A DNA stretch of 64,000 nt from Plectosphaerella cucumerina (Eukaryota; Ascomycota; Sordariomycetes; Glomerellales; Plectosphaerellaceae). This document shows, one piece after another, positions 22,696 through 32,977 of the stretch (position 1 is its first letter; the number at the start of each line of letters is the position of its first letter). The position numbers and the translations under genes were made by a program. Location of the stretch: NCBI GenBank assembly GCA_020746995.1, contig JAGPXD010000001.1, positions 3,658,001-3,722,000 of the forward strand, given 5' to 3'. The notes beneath the pieces were generated by a model. The model saw nothing but the letters and a program-made list of their open reading frames with translations. It searched no databases and had not been told where the DNA came from.

Positions 22696-24471
22696 ATGCC
22701 TGTTGTTTCCAAGTCACCTATGATCGAACGCGCCCCGAAAAGACCCAGGCTTCCAAAGGGCGGAACCCCGTACAACATCTGTGAAACCAACATCTCGACT
22801 ACCCCTGGAAAGGTTCCACACGGCTGCGGTATCCCGTCGAGCACGCGAAGATCGGGGCAGCATCGCCAGTACCTGTGTCACCCCATCACGCCGCCGCCTT
22901 CCACGCCACCAAGCCCCGGAAGCCAGCATGCAATGACTGTGAATCTGCCGAAAGAGTCGATGCAGTCAGTCATAAGCCGGGTCGTTCCCAACGTCACGGT
23001 CCGGGACGTCCAACCGCTGCCATCTCTTCGTTCTCAGCGGCTCTTCAACGTCCAAATCTCAGATGGATCCGGCCTGCTTCTCGCGTTACCGCCACCGCTC
23101 ATGGTCAAGCTACTGCGATCCGAGCAGGGCTCCATCAGCTCGGAGGCTGCTGTCCTGAACTGGCTTGCTGGCTCTGGTATTGATCGGCCCCTGTTACACG
23201 ACGATGCCGCCGATTCCCCAAACAAGAACCAACAACCGCACGAGACTTCACCGCCGCCGACATCGGGCCGCTTGGTCTACAACTCACCAAATACTCACAG
23301 CCCCACCCTTCATCCCGTCCTTCTGGCCCATTCAGCACCATCAAATGAGTACGGCATCGAGTACAACGTCCTGAGGTCCACACCTGGAGTTCCGATGGCT
23401 GATATCAAGCCCCCCCTCACCCCGGCAGAACGCAGCATCATCGATCTCCGGACTGGCCAGTTCTGCCGTCGTCTGTGTGGACTCGTTTCCCCGACTGGCA
23501 AGTTTGGGCCCGCCTTCGCGGTTCTGCCGTCTTTGTCTTCGTCATCATCGTCTTCACCATCTACAGCCGGCGCAGCAGCCTCGCAAGCAAGCAGAGACGC
23601 CAACTCTCGCATGTACGAGTCCAGGGGCGTGCGATCATGGTCTATGGCATTCCACTCCATGCTTGAGGCAGTCTTGAGAGATGGCGAAGACATGGCTGTC
23701 ATGCTGGGATACGCCACCGTCAGGCGGTATTTCAAACAGTGGGAGCATACCCTGGACAACGTGGTCACCCCAAGACTTGTTGCCGTGGATGCGGGCAATG
23801 AGTTGAACACCATGGTCATACGGAGGAAGGGTTCTGCACAACTAGGTTCCAGAACACGAGGTCAACCCGATACCAACAACTACTCCCACGACCCTAACGA
23901 CCCTAACGATTCCTACGACACCGACGATACCGACGACTCACGAGCATCCAATGACACCGACGAGCAGGATGATGAAGATGCAGCAACCAACAAGCCGGAA
24001 ACGGAGGAGCATGTCCACCCCATTGATGTGACAGGCATGAAGGACTGGAGCAATTTTGTCTTCGGGGATCCCCTATTTGCTGCCATCTTCAACAATGATC
24101 CCAGCGAGGACTTCCTCGCAGGTTTCTACTCATCAGCCACGAATCAGTCTCCAAAGCGTCCGGACGAAGCCTTTCACCCCAAAGTCAGCACCAGTCTCGT
24201 GGACGACGAAGAGACGGCCCCTGTTCGGCTCCTGCTATATGGGTGTTATCATACCATCACCCAGATTGTGAAGGAATTCTACAGGCCACAGCGCGACAGC
24301 AGCCGGCGAGAATTGGCGGCAAGGAAGAAGCTGACGCAGATTCTGGCCAAACTGGATCAACTGACCACGGAAGCTGAGGCGAGAAGCCGTGCCACATCTT
24401 CTCCGCCGGCATCATCTCCAACGCGACAAGCTCCACACACAAGCCCGCCACAGAAGGAAGCGACATTATAG
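22696..24471 (+). CDS. Divergent aminoglycoside-phosphotransferase-like (APH/protein-kinase-like) protein
   Basis: A single uninterrupted 591-aa frame. The layout resembles fungal APH-family proteins: an N-lobe-like region with SQRLFNVQISDGSGLLLALPPP and a Lys after it; EYNVLRSTPGVPMADI, as in the hinge region of fungal members; a long low-complexity Ser/Ala insert; RYFKQWEHTLDNVVTPRLV; and a C-terminal DWSNFVFGDPLFAAIF resembling the metal-binding/GDP segment. The usual catalytic HGDLHxxN appears as AVDAGNELN: Asp and Asn may be kept, His and Gly are not. An Asp/Asn/Thr-rich insert with short tandem units lies near residues 395-430. Substrate and activity are unknown, and a pseudokinase is possible. 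The start could instead be the internal Met of MTVNLPKESM at about residue 80. Confidence 0.6.
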   Translation: MPVVSKSPMIERAPKRPRLPKGGTPYNICETNISTTPGKVPHGCGIPSSTRRSGQHRQYLCHPITPPPSTPPSPGSQHAMTVNLPKESMQSVISRVVPNVTVRDVQPLPSLRSQRLFNVQISDGSGLLLALPPPLMVKLLRSEQGSISSEAAVLNWLAGSGIDRPLLHDDAADSPNKNQQPHETSPPPTSGRLVYNSPNTHSPTLHPVLLAHSAPSNEYGIEYNVLRSTPGVPMADIKPPLTPAERSIIDLRTGQFCRRLCGLVSPTGKFGPAFAVLPSLSSSSSSSPSTAGAAASQASRDANSRMYESRGVRSWSMAFHSMLEAVLRDGEDMAVMLGYATVRRYFKQWEHTLDNVVTPRLVAVDAGNELNTMVIRRKGSAQLGSRTRGQPDTNNYSHDPNDPNDSYDTDDTDDSRASNDTDEQDDEDAATNKPETEEHVHPIDVTGMKDWSNFVFGDPLFAAIFNNDPSEDFLAGFYSSATNQSPKRPDEAFHPKVSTSLVDDEETAPVRLLLYGCYHTITQIVKEFYRPQRDSSRRELAARKKLTQILAKLDQLTTEAEARSRATSSPPASSPTRQAPHTSPPQKEATL

Positions 24472-24706
24472 AACGGAGGGAGATGCGTCAGCGCAATGAT
24501 TTCCAAGCACAGACAGGTCGGGTGGCTGGCACACGCGCAATGCCGGGTCACAACGGATGAGAGGGTGAAATAGAGTGCATGTGCACGAGATACATCATGA
24601 TAATGTACTGAGAAATGGTAGACCGCCAGGATCAACCCGCACTGATAGGAAACAATGCCCATGTGTGATGCAGTTGATTTGTGTTGCACGCGGAGAGCTA
24701 CTACCA

Positions 24707-26622
24707 CTATTTCCGTGTCGGCCCAGATGCAACTCTCGAGTCCTCCTCGTCGCGAGGCAACTGGACACCAAACATGCCCAGCAAGTTCCCCGCTGGCCCG
24801 GCCATTCCAGCCTGACTCTTGAAACTCTCGAGGATGTTTTTGGCAAGGTTGTAGTCAATATCCATCTCACCGTCCTCACTCGCGGCATCCGAATCATCGG
24901 AAGAAGTTGCTCCGTCAGTCGCCCTCTCCTTTCCCTTCCCCTTGCCATCGGCCCCTGCTGCCCTGGCTGGCATGTTGTCAAGTTTCAGAGCGCCATGCTG
25001 ACGGAGCTCTGCCTCGAACTGAGCTGCGAGTTCGGAGAGCTCTTCATTATCGCCTGTGTGCGCAGGCTCATTCGGTGCTGCAACCTCTACCGTGTGGCCT
25101 GGCCTGGTACTGGGCGCCGATGTCGAAATGCCCATGGCGCCCCTCATCAGCTCTGCAAATGCTTCCTCGTCGAATTTGACGGCCGTGTCCTCGTCGTCGC
25201 TTGATTCGGAATCCATTGCCCCGGTCTCGTCGTCGTCGTCGTCGTCGTCATCGTCGTCGCGATCCATCCTATCCACTTCGGCGCCGTCCACACCAGCGCT
25301 GTCATCGTCAAGGAACGATTCAAACCTCGCCACAAGTTTGCGCAGGTCAGCCTGCGTCTTGACGTCTCCAAATCCTTTTGTTTCGGTCTCCGCAGCGCGA
25401 GAGCCACGTCCGTCCAGCTCGCGTTCAAAGTCCTCGTAGTTGATGTCCAGCCACGAATCGTCATCCTCCTTCATGCTGTCCGACCATTGGCTGATCTCAC
25501 GATCTGATGGCAAGAGTTGGGCGTCATTCTCCTCTTCCAGATCTTCGAGGATAATGCCAACCTCACGAACGATGCGGCTATCGTATGTGTTCAGGTTACC
25601 AACCATCATTTCGAATCCACAGGTTAGTTTCATTCCCATCTCAAGCCGGTAACGTGCTTTGCCGTCGGGTTGCTCGTTGAAAAGGGGAGCCCAGAGAGGC
25701 GGGGGGTCGAATCTCTGCGACCGCACCTGGGCGTAAAGCACCCGGGAAAAGGTGGCGCACACGGTGACGAGATCTTCGGGTGGGAAGCAGAGCGGCGATG
25801 CTTCTGCGAGGATGGGCTGTAATGATTTGCCATCTCGAAGGTAGAAGGCATCAACTGCAGGGGAAATGGATTTCGGCCTCTCGCGGAGAACGTACGCGAC
25901 CTTTCTTGGGACAGTGATGAAGGCGCGATGTATAGACTTGGCAATGTGTTCCGGGTACTTGTCGAGCCGGTAGAATGCCTCGGAGTCGATTTGGTCCGAG
26001 TGGAAAAGCGCATCCCTTCGCGTTCGGATGAGGCTGATGGCAGTGCCGAGTGACAGACCTTCATGGCTTGAGTCGTCTCCAGGCCTGGGGCGGATAATCA
26101 GAAGTTGACCCTGGTGAATCCAGGGCCTGTTCCTGTCCATTTCGGGGTTGATCCAAGGTGGTATGGAATTTGCCGCCTCAATGAGAAGGAACTCGCCGTC
26201 ACCATCGAAGACACGGATCCAAAGGTCGGGTCTTGATAGCGTGAGCTCGCGTAGAAGATAGACGACCAGCCACTCATCTTCTACTGAGTCTCCGAAGTCA
26301 ACAATGCCATGGAGGTAGGTTAGTTCTGTTTTCTGCGGTTAGCTCTGTGGGTGACCTCGTGCTGCTTCTGCTGTCGGATGGTGCTCTTACGTTGATCATG
26401 GCGTAAAGCCAAGGAAAACTCGTCTCTCTGCCATATGTAGTTGGGCGCAAGACGCTGCACAAGAGACATGGCCGCCTTGCGCAGTTCCTCGAACTTGGAT
26501 AAATGCGTCTTCTTGCTCGGGTCTGATGGGTCCACGAGAAACAGCATATATTCAACGCAGTTGTCACCAGGGCCCGGCAAGGGGCCATCCGGTTTGCCCT
26601 GGTGATGTTCGAAGTTCTTCAT
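24707..26622 (-). CDS. ECD: SGT1/Ecdysoneless (ECD) family protein
   Basis: ECD/SGT1 proteins (distinct from the co-chaperone Sgt1) are linked to transcription of glycolytic genes in yeast-complementation work and to Prp8/U5 splicing function in animals. Exons 26622-26391 and 26325-24707 with a 65-bp GT-AG intron in phase 1; 616 aa. Family landmarks: DNCVEYMLFLVD near the N-terminus, WQRDEFSLAL, LTYLHGIVDFGDSVEDEWLV across and after the intron, LWIRVFDGDGEFLLIEAA, PPWINPE, and HQGQLLIIRP. The C-terminal half is acidic, with a long Asp run coded by GAC/GAT repeats (about 25225-25270). It is divergent from SMC6 and convergent with the phosphotransferase-like gene. Confidence 0.88.
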
Positions 26623-26701
26623 GCTCGTGATGTGCTGGTCGCAGTTCCGGAGGGTTGGCTTATTCCACCCACTGCCACGAGGTGTCCGTAGTACACCTCA
26701 C

Positions 26702-26717
26702 CCTACCTTAAGGTAGG
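26702..26717. repeat. 16-bp perfect palindrome
   Basis: CCTACCTTAAGGTAGG equals its own reverse complement. It lies 80 bp upstream of the ECD start, at the ECD side of an AT-rich island. Confidence 0.8.
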
Positions 26718-26829
26718 TAAGTAGGAAGGTTGTGAGAGTTATTAGTAGGTACCTAGCCAAGTATCTTCAGGCTGGAAAACCAGGTACAGAACCCGGCCTG
26801 CCCTTGGACTAGCCACGGGGGAGACGTAA

Positions 26830-26993
26830 GAGAGAATTTTATTTCAATTAAGATACTGATATTTTTTCTAACTATTAACTCTTTAAATTAAATAATATAT
26901 TTATAGAAAAATACTTAACTAATACTTTTACTTAATAGTACTAATTGATACGAAGTACTATTAAGGTAGTATTTCTAAGGGGAGTAAATATGC
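26830..26993. other. AT-rich island 1 (possible RIP relic)
   Basis: A sharp drop in GC within GC-rich surroundings; rich in TpA and poor in CpA/TpG, consistent with an old RIP-mutated fragment. No open frame or recognisable transposon protein remains. Confidence 0.55.
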
Positions 26994-27230
26994 TAGTGTG
27001 ACTTTGCCTACCCCTCGTAAGTACATATGTAGTCAGGTACCGAAGCCGCGGCTGCCAGTGGGATGATGCCCCACTAGCAACCAAGGGTCGCGTCGGGTTG
27101 GCCACGACGCGTCTCCCGCAACTTCCACTTTACACGCAGCGCGCCAACCAAATCGATATTCCAGCAATGCAAGTCAACTTGTGACGACCGCACTGCCGCG
27201 CCAGCATACGGAGCTTGCACTTGTTCAGCA

Positions 27231-30200
27231 ATGTTATCTCGCAAACGGCAGCACCACGCCACTGATGGCGATGGTCTTGATGAGGCCACACATACTCAAG
27301 GGGCATCTGCACCCCAACGCAATGGTTCATCGGTTCGGCTACCACCATGCGCTTCTTGTCAACTCGTAATGCTAATCTCATACGTGACAGCAGAACAAAA
27401 AACCCCGTGTCTCGAACCACGCTAGCTCCCGCAGAGCATCGACATCCGGCACCGACACTGATATGCCAACGGGGCACGCCGGGGATGACGGAGAGGAATC
27501 CGATGGCCAGGATGCTCCACCGCAAACACAGTACGAAATCATGCGAGATGCAGGTTTCCGCCATCTCGAAAATGAAGAACTGGATGACCAGCGCGCCACA
27601 CAACGCATCCAATCGAGGCCCAGCCGGTTGGGTCACAATCGTCCTGCCGAGAACGGCATCATCGAGAACATCGAGTGCATCAACTTCATGTGCCACGAAC
27701 GCCTCTACGTCGAGCTCGGTCCCTTGATCAACTTCATAGTTGGCGAAAACGGCAGTGGGAAAAGCGCGGTTCTCACTGCCTTGACGCTCTGCCTTGGCGG
27801 CAAGGCAAGCTCGACGAATCGAGGCGGCAGTCTCAAAAGCTTCATCAAGGAGGGTCGAGACCAGTCAGTCATATCTGTCACCATCAAGAATACTGGCATA
27901 GACGCGTATCAGTCCGATGTCTATGGCGCCAGTATCAAGGTGGAGAGGCATTTCACACGGTCTGGTGCCAGTGGCTTCAAGCTGAAGAGCGAGCAAGGCA
28001 GGATCATATCGACGAAGAAGACGGACATCGATGAGATCACGGAGTACTGGGGCTTGCAGGTCGACAATCCTCTCAATGTACTGTCACAAGACAACGCGCG
28101 GCAATTCCTCAACGCCGCAACTCCTGCCCAGAAGTACAAGTTCTTCTTCAAGGGTGTTCAGCTGGAGCAGTTGGACCACGATTATCGATATGTCAGCGAG
28201 ACCCTCGACAGCCATGAAGCGAAACTGCCGGAGGTGCGCGACAGGGTGCACAGAGCCGAAGTAGACTTCAAGAAGGCACAACAGGACAAGCAGTTGGCGG
28301 ACCAACACCAAGGCATGCGTGAGAGGCTGTCGCGTCTCCGTGGTAAGCTCGTCTGGTGTCAGGTTGTCGAAGAAGAGCGTGAGCTTGCCACTCGGCAAGC
28401 TGGGCTAGCTCGTGCCGAGTCAATGCAAGAGGAAGCTGCGCGCCAACTCGCGCAGGTCACGGAGCAGCTGGATCACGACGACCTCATGTGTCAAGAAGTG
28501 CAAGCGACTGTGGCCGAGAAGACTGAGGCGAAAGATGCCCAGTCCGCGGCGGTGGATGAAGCCAGCGCACTCTACCAAGAGAACAAGAAGAGCCTGACAA
28601 ACCTGCATCGCCAAGAACGAGAGCTTCACGAGCAGACGAAGGCCGCCGACGACGCGCTCAAGAGATTCACCAAGGAAATCGAGGCGGAAAAGGCGACCAT
28701 TCGCGAAGGTGCCGGCCTGGCTCGGCAGCAAGTGCTCGACAAGATCGCAGCTGCGGAGGAGAAGGAGACCAACATCTCCACTCGGATGAGCAACGAGGTC
28801 GAAGCCACCCCTCGATTCAAGGCCGAGACAGCAGAAGCCTCGGAGAAGGCCAATATTGCCAAGAAGGACCTCGGAAAACAGGAAGACGACATTCGAGCGC
28901 TAGAAAACCACATTCGTGTTCTCAACTCCGAATCATCTCTGGCCCTGAATCCAAAGATTGAGCGTCTCCGCAAGGCGATCCAGAATGATGGCCGGTTTGA
29001 GACACGCCCGCTCGGTCCCATCGGCTCTTACATCCAGCTGCTCAAGCCAGAATGGTCATCAATCATCGAGGCGACCTTTGGACAAATTCTCAACTCATTC
29101 CTGGTCTCCAGCAAGAATGACCAACAGCTCCTCGCTCAGCACATGCGGACTCTGGGTATCTCGGGTACCGGGATCGTGATCGGAAGGCGTCTGGCAGCAA
29201 AGACCAAGTTCAACGAACCCGACGGCCGATTTCTGACTATACTCCGAGCGCTCAAAATCAACGACGACTGGGTACGCGACCAGCTCGTCATCAACTTCTC
29301 CATCGAGAAGATCATCCTCGTCAAGACACGTGATGAAGGACAAGAGATCATGTTTCCTTCTTCCGGCGGACCACCGCGCGATGTGATTGCATGTCTAGTC
29401 CCCCACGACAGGAAACGGGGCGATGGATTGCGGCTCACAAATCGGGGCGGAGGTCCTTCCACCAGTCCTGTGCAGGGATGGACTAAACAGCCGCGAATGC
29501 AGTCAGATGCTCAATTCCAGGTCGCATACCAGGAAGAGACCTTGCGAGGTCTTCGACAAGCGCTGCAACAGGCTTCCAGGCACGCGGGGGACCTGGAAAG
29601 CGAGGCGAGACGATGCTACGAAGCGCAAAAAAGGCACGAAGCAGCTATCCCTCAAATGGAAAGATCGCTGCGCAAAATCCAGGCTGAGATTCACGAATTG
29701 AAAGAGAAACTCGACAGTTTTGAAGGCGTCGACGATCGACTCGCCGTTTTGCAACAGTCGCGCAAGGATGCCGAGGACGACAAATTCCATCTGGGAACTC
29801 AGTATGGAGAGACGAAAGTCAACGTCCAGACCTCCAATAAAACAACCGAGGCAAGCAAGGCTGCATGGAATGAGGAGAAGCTGAAACTTCTCGAAGCCGA
29901 AGCGCAGCTCACCAAGGCGGAGCTGAAGCTGAAGAGAGCCACTGATGCCAGGAACATAACCCTGATGAAGAAGCAGAGAGCCATCGACCAACAGCAAGCA
30001 GCTGTCGACGGACGAAGTGCCGCCGAGCGCCGGTACATGGAGCAACAGGCGGATGTCGCCAAGCTGGTCGAGCAAGCAGAAGCACTCTGTCACAGGGTAC
30101 CGGTCCAGGAAGACGAGACGTACAGCTCGATCGACAAGCAGTACACAAATTTACGCAACCACATCAAGGACCGGGAGAAGCACATCGGCATGAGTGACGA

Positions 30201-30894
30201 TGAGATCACTCGCCGCTTGACCGAGACGCACAAGGCATACAAGTACTGGACCGAGTTCCACGAGGCGCAGACAGAGCTTCATCGTGCCGGCAAGAAGAGT
30301 CTGCAAGATCGCATCATCAAGTGGCGATGTTTCCAGGCACACATTTCGGCCCATTCGCGGATGAACTTCCAATACCTTCTCAGCGAGCGCGGCTTCCGCG
30401 GTCAACTTCGATTTGAGCACCCCAAGAAGATCCTGACTCTTTCTGTTGAGCCCGACGAGACGCGCAGAAGCGCCGCTGGACGAAGCACCAAGACTTTGTC
30501 AGGCGGCGAGAAATCCTTCTCGTCCATCTGCATGCTTCTGGCCATTTGGGAGGCCATGGGTTCTCCTTTGAGATGCTTGGACGAGTTTGATGTTTTCATG
30601 GACAACGTCAACCGCACGGTCAGCACCAACATGCTGGTAAGTTTCTCTCCTTTTGTTGGCATTTCCATTACCTGGTTGACACAGTCCGACAGGTCAATGC
30701 GGCGCGCAACTCGGTGGGCAAGCAATACATTATGATCACCCCGAATGCCATCGAGGGCAGAGCGGCGCTTGACAAAGACGTCAAGATCATCCGGTACGTC
30801 TGGCCCCTTCAACTGCCGATTCTCTTTCTGTTCAAGATTGAATACTTACCAACGTGCCAGACTTACCGACCCTCGTCAACGGACGCTCATTTAG
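27231..30894 (+). CDS. SMC6: Smc6, structural maintenance of chromosomes protein 6
   Basis: Subunit of the nuclear Smc5-Smc6 complex in recombinational repair and replication-fork stability. Exons inferred: 27231-27332, 27391-30636, 30693-30793, 30861-30894 (1160 aa). Walker A GENGSGKSAVL lies near 152; NVLSQDNARQFL is typical of the family. Two long coiled coils flank a hinge (about 500-650). The C-terminal ABC signature LSGGEKSFSS lies near 1070, with Walker B LRCLDEFDVFMDNVNR. The 3' end uses two short exons and ends RQRTLI. The 5' end is uncertain: exon 1 (basic, Smc6-like N-terminus) joins in phase but needs a weak donor GTTCGG; the ATG at 27463 is the fallback start. Sequence before 27463 (KKPRVSNHASSRRASTSGTD) looks coding, which favours the longer model. 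Confidence 0.9.
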
Positions 30895-31211
30895 CGCCAG
30901 GCCGGCCGATTGGAGTTTGCGAATGGGCGGTGATGACGGAGTTGGGCGCACTGAGGTGCCGTGAGTGCTTCGCCAGAGGGAAGTCAAGGGAATGGCTGTC
31001 TATGATTCTAGCGTTCTGTGTTTGTCTATTGGAAGGACGGCGGGGTGGCGTTATACAGCTTGGCGACACGCAGGTGGCCATGATTGATATACAGGACACT
31101 ATCATACAAAGATGATTCGGCTTCGAACCACCACGATGCCTCTCGCAGCTAAGGATGGACAGCAAGCTCCCGATGGGATACTTGTACTGAACGCGTGATG
31201 AGTGGACTTCT
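30895..31211. other. Convergent gap between SMC6 and COQ9
   Basis: About 317 bp between two 3' ends. No gene was seen. A GGTTCGAAGCC box on the minus strand near 31120 was examined as a tRNA B box and rejected. Confidence 0.4.
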
Positions 31212-32033
31212 TCATATCCGGAGGCCCTTGCTGCGGAGGACGTTGATGCCCGCACTGGCCGTGAAGCCCAGCCATTGCCCAGCGGCGCCAAGGACAGTGC
31301 CAGCCCCTTGGGCCTCATCTAGTCGTCTCCTGAGGAACTCGCGAGTGCCACTGAAGCCAGCCGAGCTATCGGTGGTCATGAAGAGTTCCGTCGAAGCATA
31401 TATGGTGGCGAGAGAGGCACGCTTGGTGTACCAGGAGGAGTCGACCGATGAATCGCCAGCCAGGAAGAGGATTTCGTCGGTCAGGAGGGAGAGTTCTTTC
31501 AGTGATGTCGGGACGTAGCTGGGTTGCGCCATGATGGCAAGTGCCTGAGAAGGAAAAGAATGTCAGGACATGCTCTCGACGTGCTATACAGAGAAGCCAC
31601 ATACCTCCTGCCACCGATGAATCACAGCCTCGTTCGCCAGTAGGCGTTCCCAGGTGAGACGTTCGACCTTGTCCCCGACCTTTGCGCTTTCCTCGCTGGG
31701 GAAGATCTCACGACTTTGGGCGGCCAGTGCCTTTCTCCTGGTGACTAGATGGAACTCGACAAGGCTGAAAGGACCGTTGGGGAGAATGCTCGTGGTGATT
31801 TCGGGGAAGCCAGCATCTTTGGCGCCCAGGGCAAGACTCGCGGAAGAGAATCCATGTGACGGAATGTGGGCATAGGCGGCAGAGAGAATCGCTTGCTCAG
31901 AGGTGCTGCGGGAGGTCTCGCTCTTCGGGTGGTCGTATGAATGGTATGGCGCAGTCTGCAGGCGAGCAATGGCAGCGCAGCGTATCGCGCCAGGCCTGGC
32001 TACCGCGCCCAAGGCGTGTCGGACAGAGGCCAT
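31212..32033 (-). CDS. COQ9: Coq9, ubiquinone biosynthesis lipid-binding protein (mitochondrial)
   Basis: Coq9 is a lipid-binding TetR-like protein that partners Coq7 in the matrix-side CoQ synthome. Exons 32033-31605 and 31544-31212, 60-bp GT-AG intron in phase 0; 253 aa. The N-terminus is Arg/Ala-rich and lacks acidic residues for about 35 residues, fitting a mitochondrial presequence. Family segments: EQAILSAAYAHIPSHGFSSA, LFPSEES-like IFPSEESAKVGDKVERL, LTDEILFLAGDSSVDSSWYT, KRASLATIYASTELFMTTD and FLRRRLDEAQ near the end, followed by a C-terminal hydrophobic patch. It is divergent from the GBP2-like gene across an AT-rich island. Confidence 0.93.
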
Positions 32034-32977
32034 GTTGGATGTCGTTTGCGATTGTGTTGCTGCAGGACTTGTCTGGGCAACATCATGCCGGCGGATGCCC
32101 GGCAGTGGGTACTACTTAGCTTCAGCACTAGAGGCATACCGTTTAGTATCTTATTAGGTATCTAACCTAATAGAATAATTAGGTATCTATCCGGACTATT
32201 AGAATAATGGAAGAGTGAGTATTACCGAAAGTTATATATATAGAGATAAAAAACTAGCTAAATTATATAAGTTTAAAATAGTTTTAAATTTTAATATATC
32301 CTTAGGCTTCTTAAATAAAATAGTAGTATAGACTAGAGTAACTATAAATATTATTTAACCTCTTTCAAAAAGCCTCTTAGTATTATATAGCTGTTTTTAT
32401 GTATACTCTAATATGGCTTTGAGTGTTAGTTGTAAGTCCCTGTTCCTCTAGGTGGTCCGAGCCTGGTCGCATGCTCCATCTCCCAGGGAGCTGCAGCTGC
32501 GTCCACCGAACGTCAAACCGACTCCAGCTACTACTTGCCTCCAGCTCCAGTCATACCAGCCTTCCCCTCCTCAGTCGCCATCGCGTTGCATCTACTTGCG
32601 GCCGCATTTCTTCCTGCCTTCGCCCCAAGGCAGCTTTCTCGTGGCAACACCAGATTCACGGCACCAAACAGCCATCTTCTCGCGTTTCGTGACGCGACAC
32701 AACCTGACCACGTGTACCGACACACCTAAACCTAGGTGAAGGTCTGGTCCAACGACGTCAAGTTTCAGCACCTTCCGCCGCCATCGAAGCTCGTTAGCTG
32801 TCTCTCGTACAATCGGTGCGCCTGCTTCACGAAAGTACTGCACCACAACCGACAGGCTTCTACGTTCCGAAAAAAAACCTTCTCGAGTCGCATCGAACCA
32901 ACCAACTAAGCGAACCGAAACCTTCAACCTCCGTCGCCCACCACCAACGAACAACATCATCATTGCCCGACCTCAGG
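32034..32977. promoter_or_regulatory. Divergent intergenic region of COQ9 and GBP2-like gene, with AT island
   Basis: About 940 bp. An AT-rich island covers about 32125-32415. The part from 32450 to 32977 is GC-balanced and pyrimidine-rich, likely promoter and 5' leader of the RRM gene. ACCTAGGT occurs at 32730-32737. Confidence 0.5.
32125..32415. other. AT-rich island 2 (possible RIP relic)
   Basis: About 290 bp of TA-rich DNA with TATATA and TTTTAAATTTT blocks inside otherwise GC-rich sequence. No open frame. CpA and TpG are scarce in most of it, consistent with a RIP-degraded insertion. Confidence 0.55.

Larger units (their letters stand above)
26623..27230. promoter_or_regulatory. Shared divergent promoter region of ECD and SMC6, with AT island
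   Basis: About 600 bp between the two start codons. It holds a 16-bp perfect palindrome (CCTACCTTAAGGTAGG, 26702-26717), more TACC/GGTA units to 26756, and an AT-rich island at about 26830-26993. No coding sequence was seen. Confidence 0.5.

Noticed and set aside
25225..25270. GTC/GTCGTC microsatellite
   Set aside because: It is the coding Asp run of ECD/SGT1 on the minus strand, not an independent repeat element.
27366..27393. Alternative SMC6 intron using the better donor GTAATG
   Set aside because: Phase fits, but the intron would be only 25-28 nt, too short for the spliceosome.
31110..31140. tRNA B-box-like GGTTCGAAGCC on the minus strand
   Set aside because: No matching T-stem, no A box at the right distance and no cloverleaf could be built.
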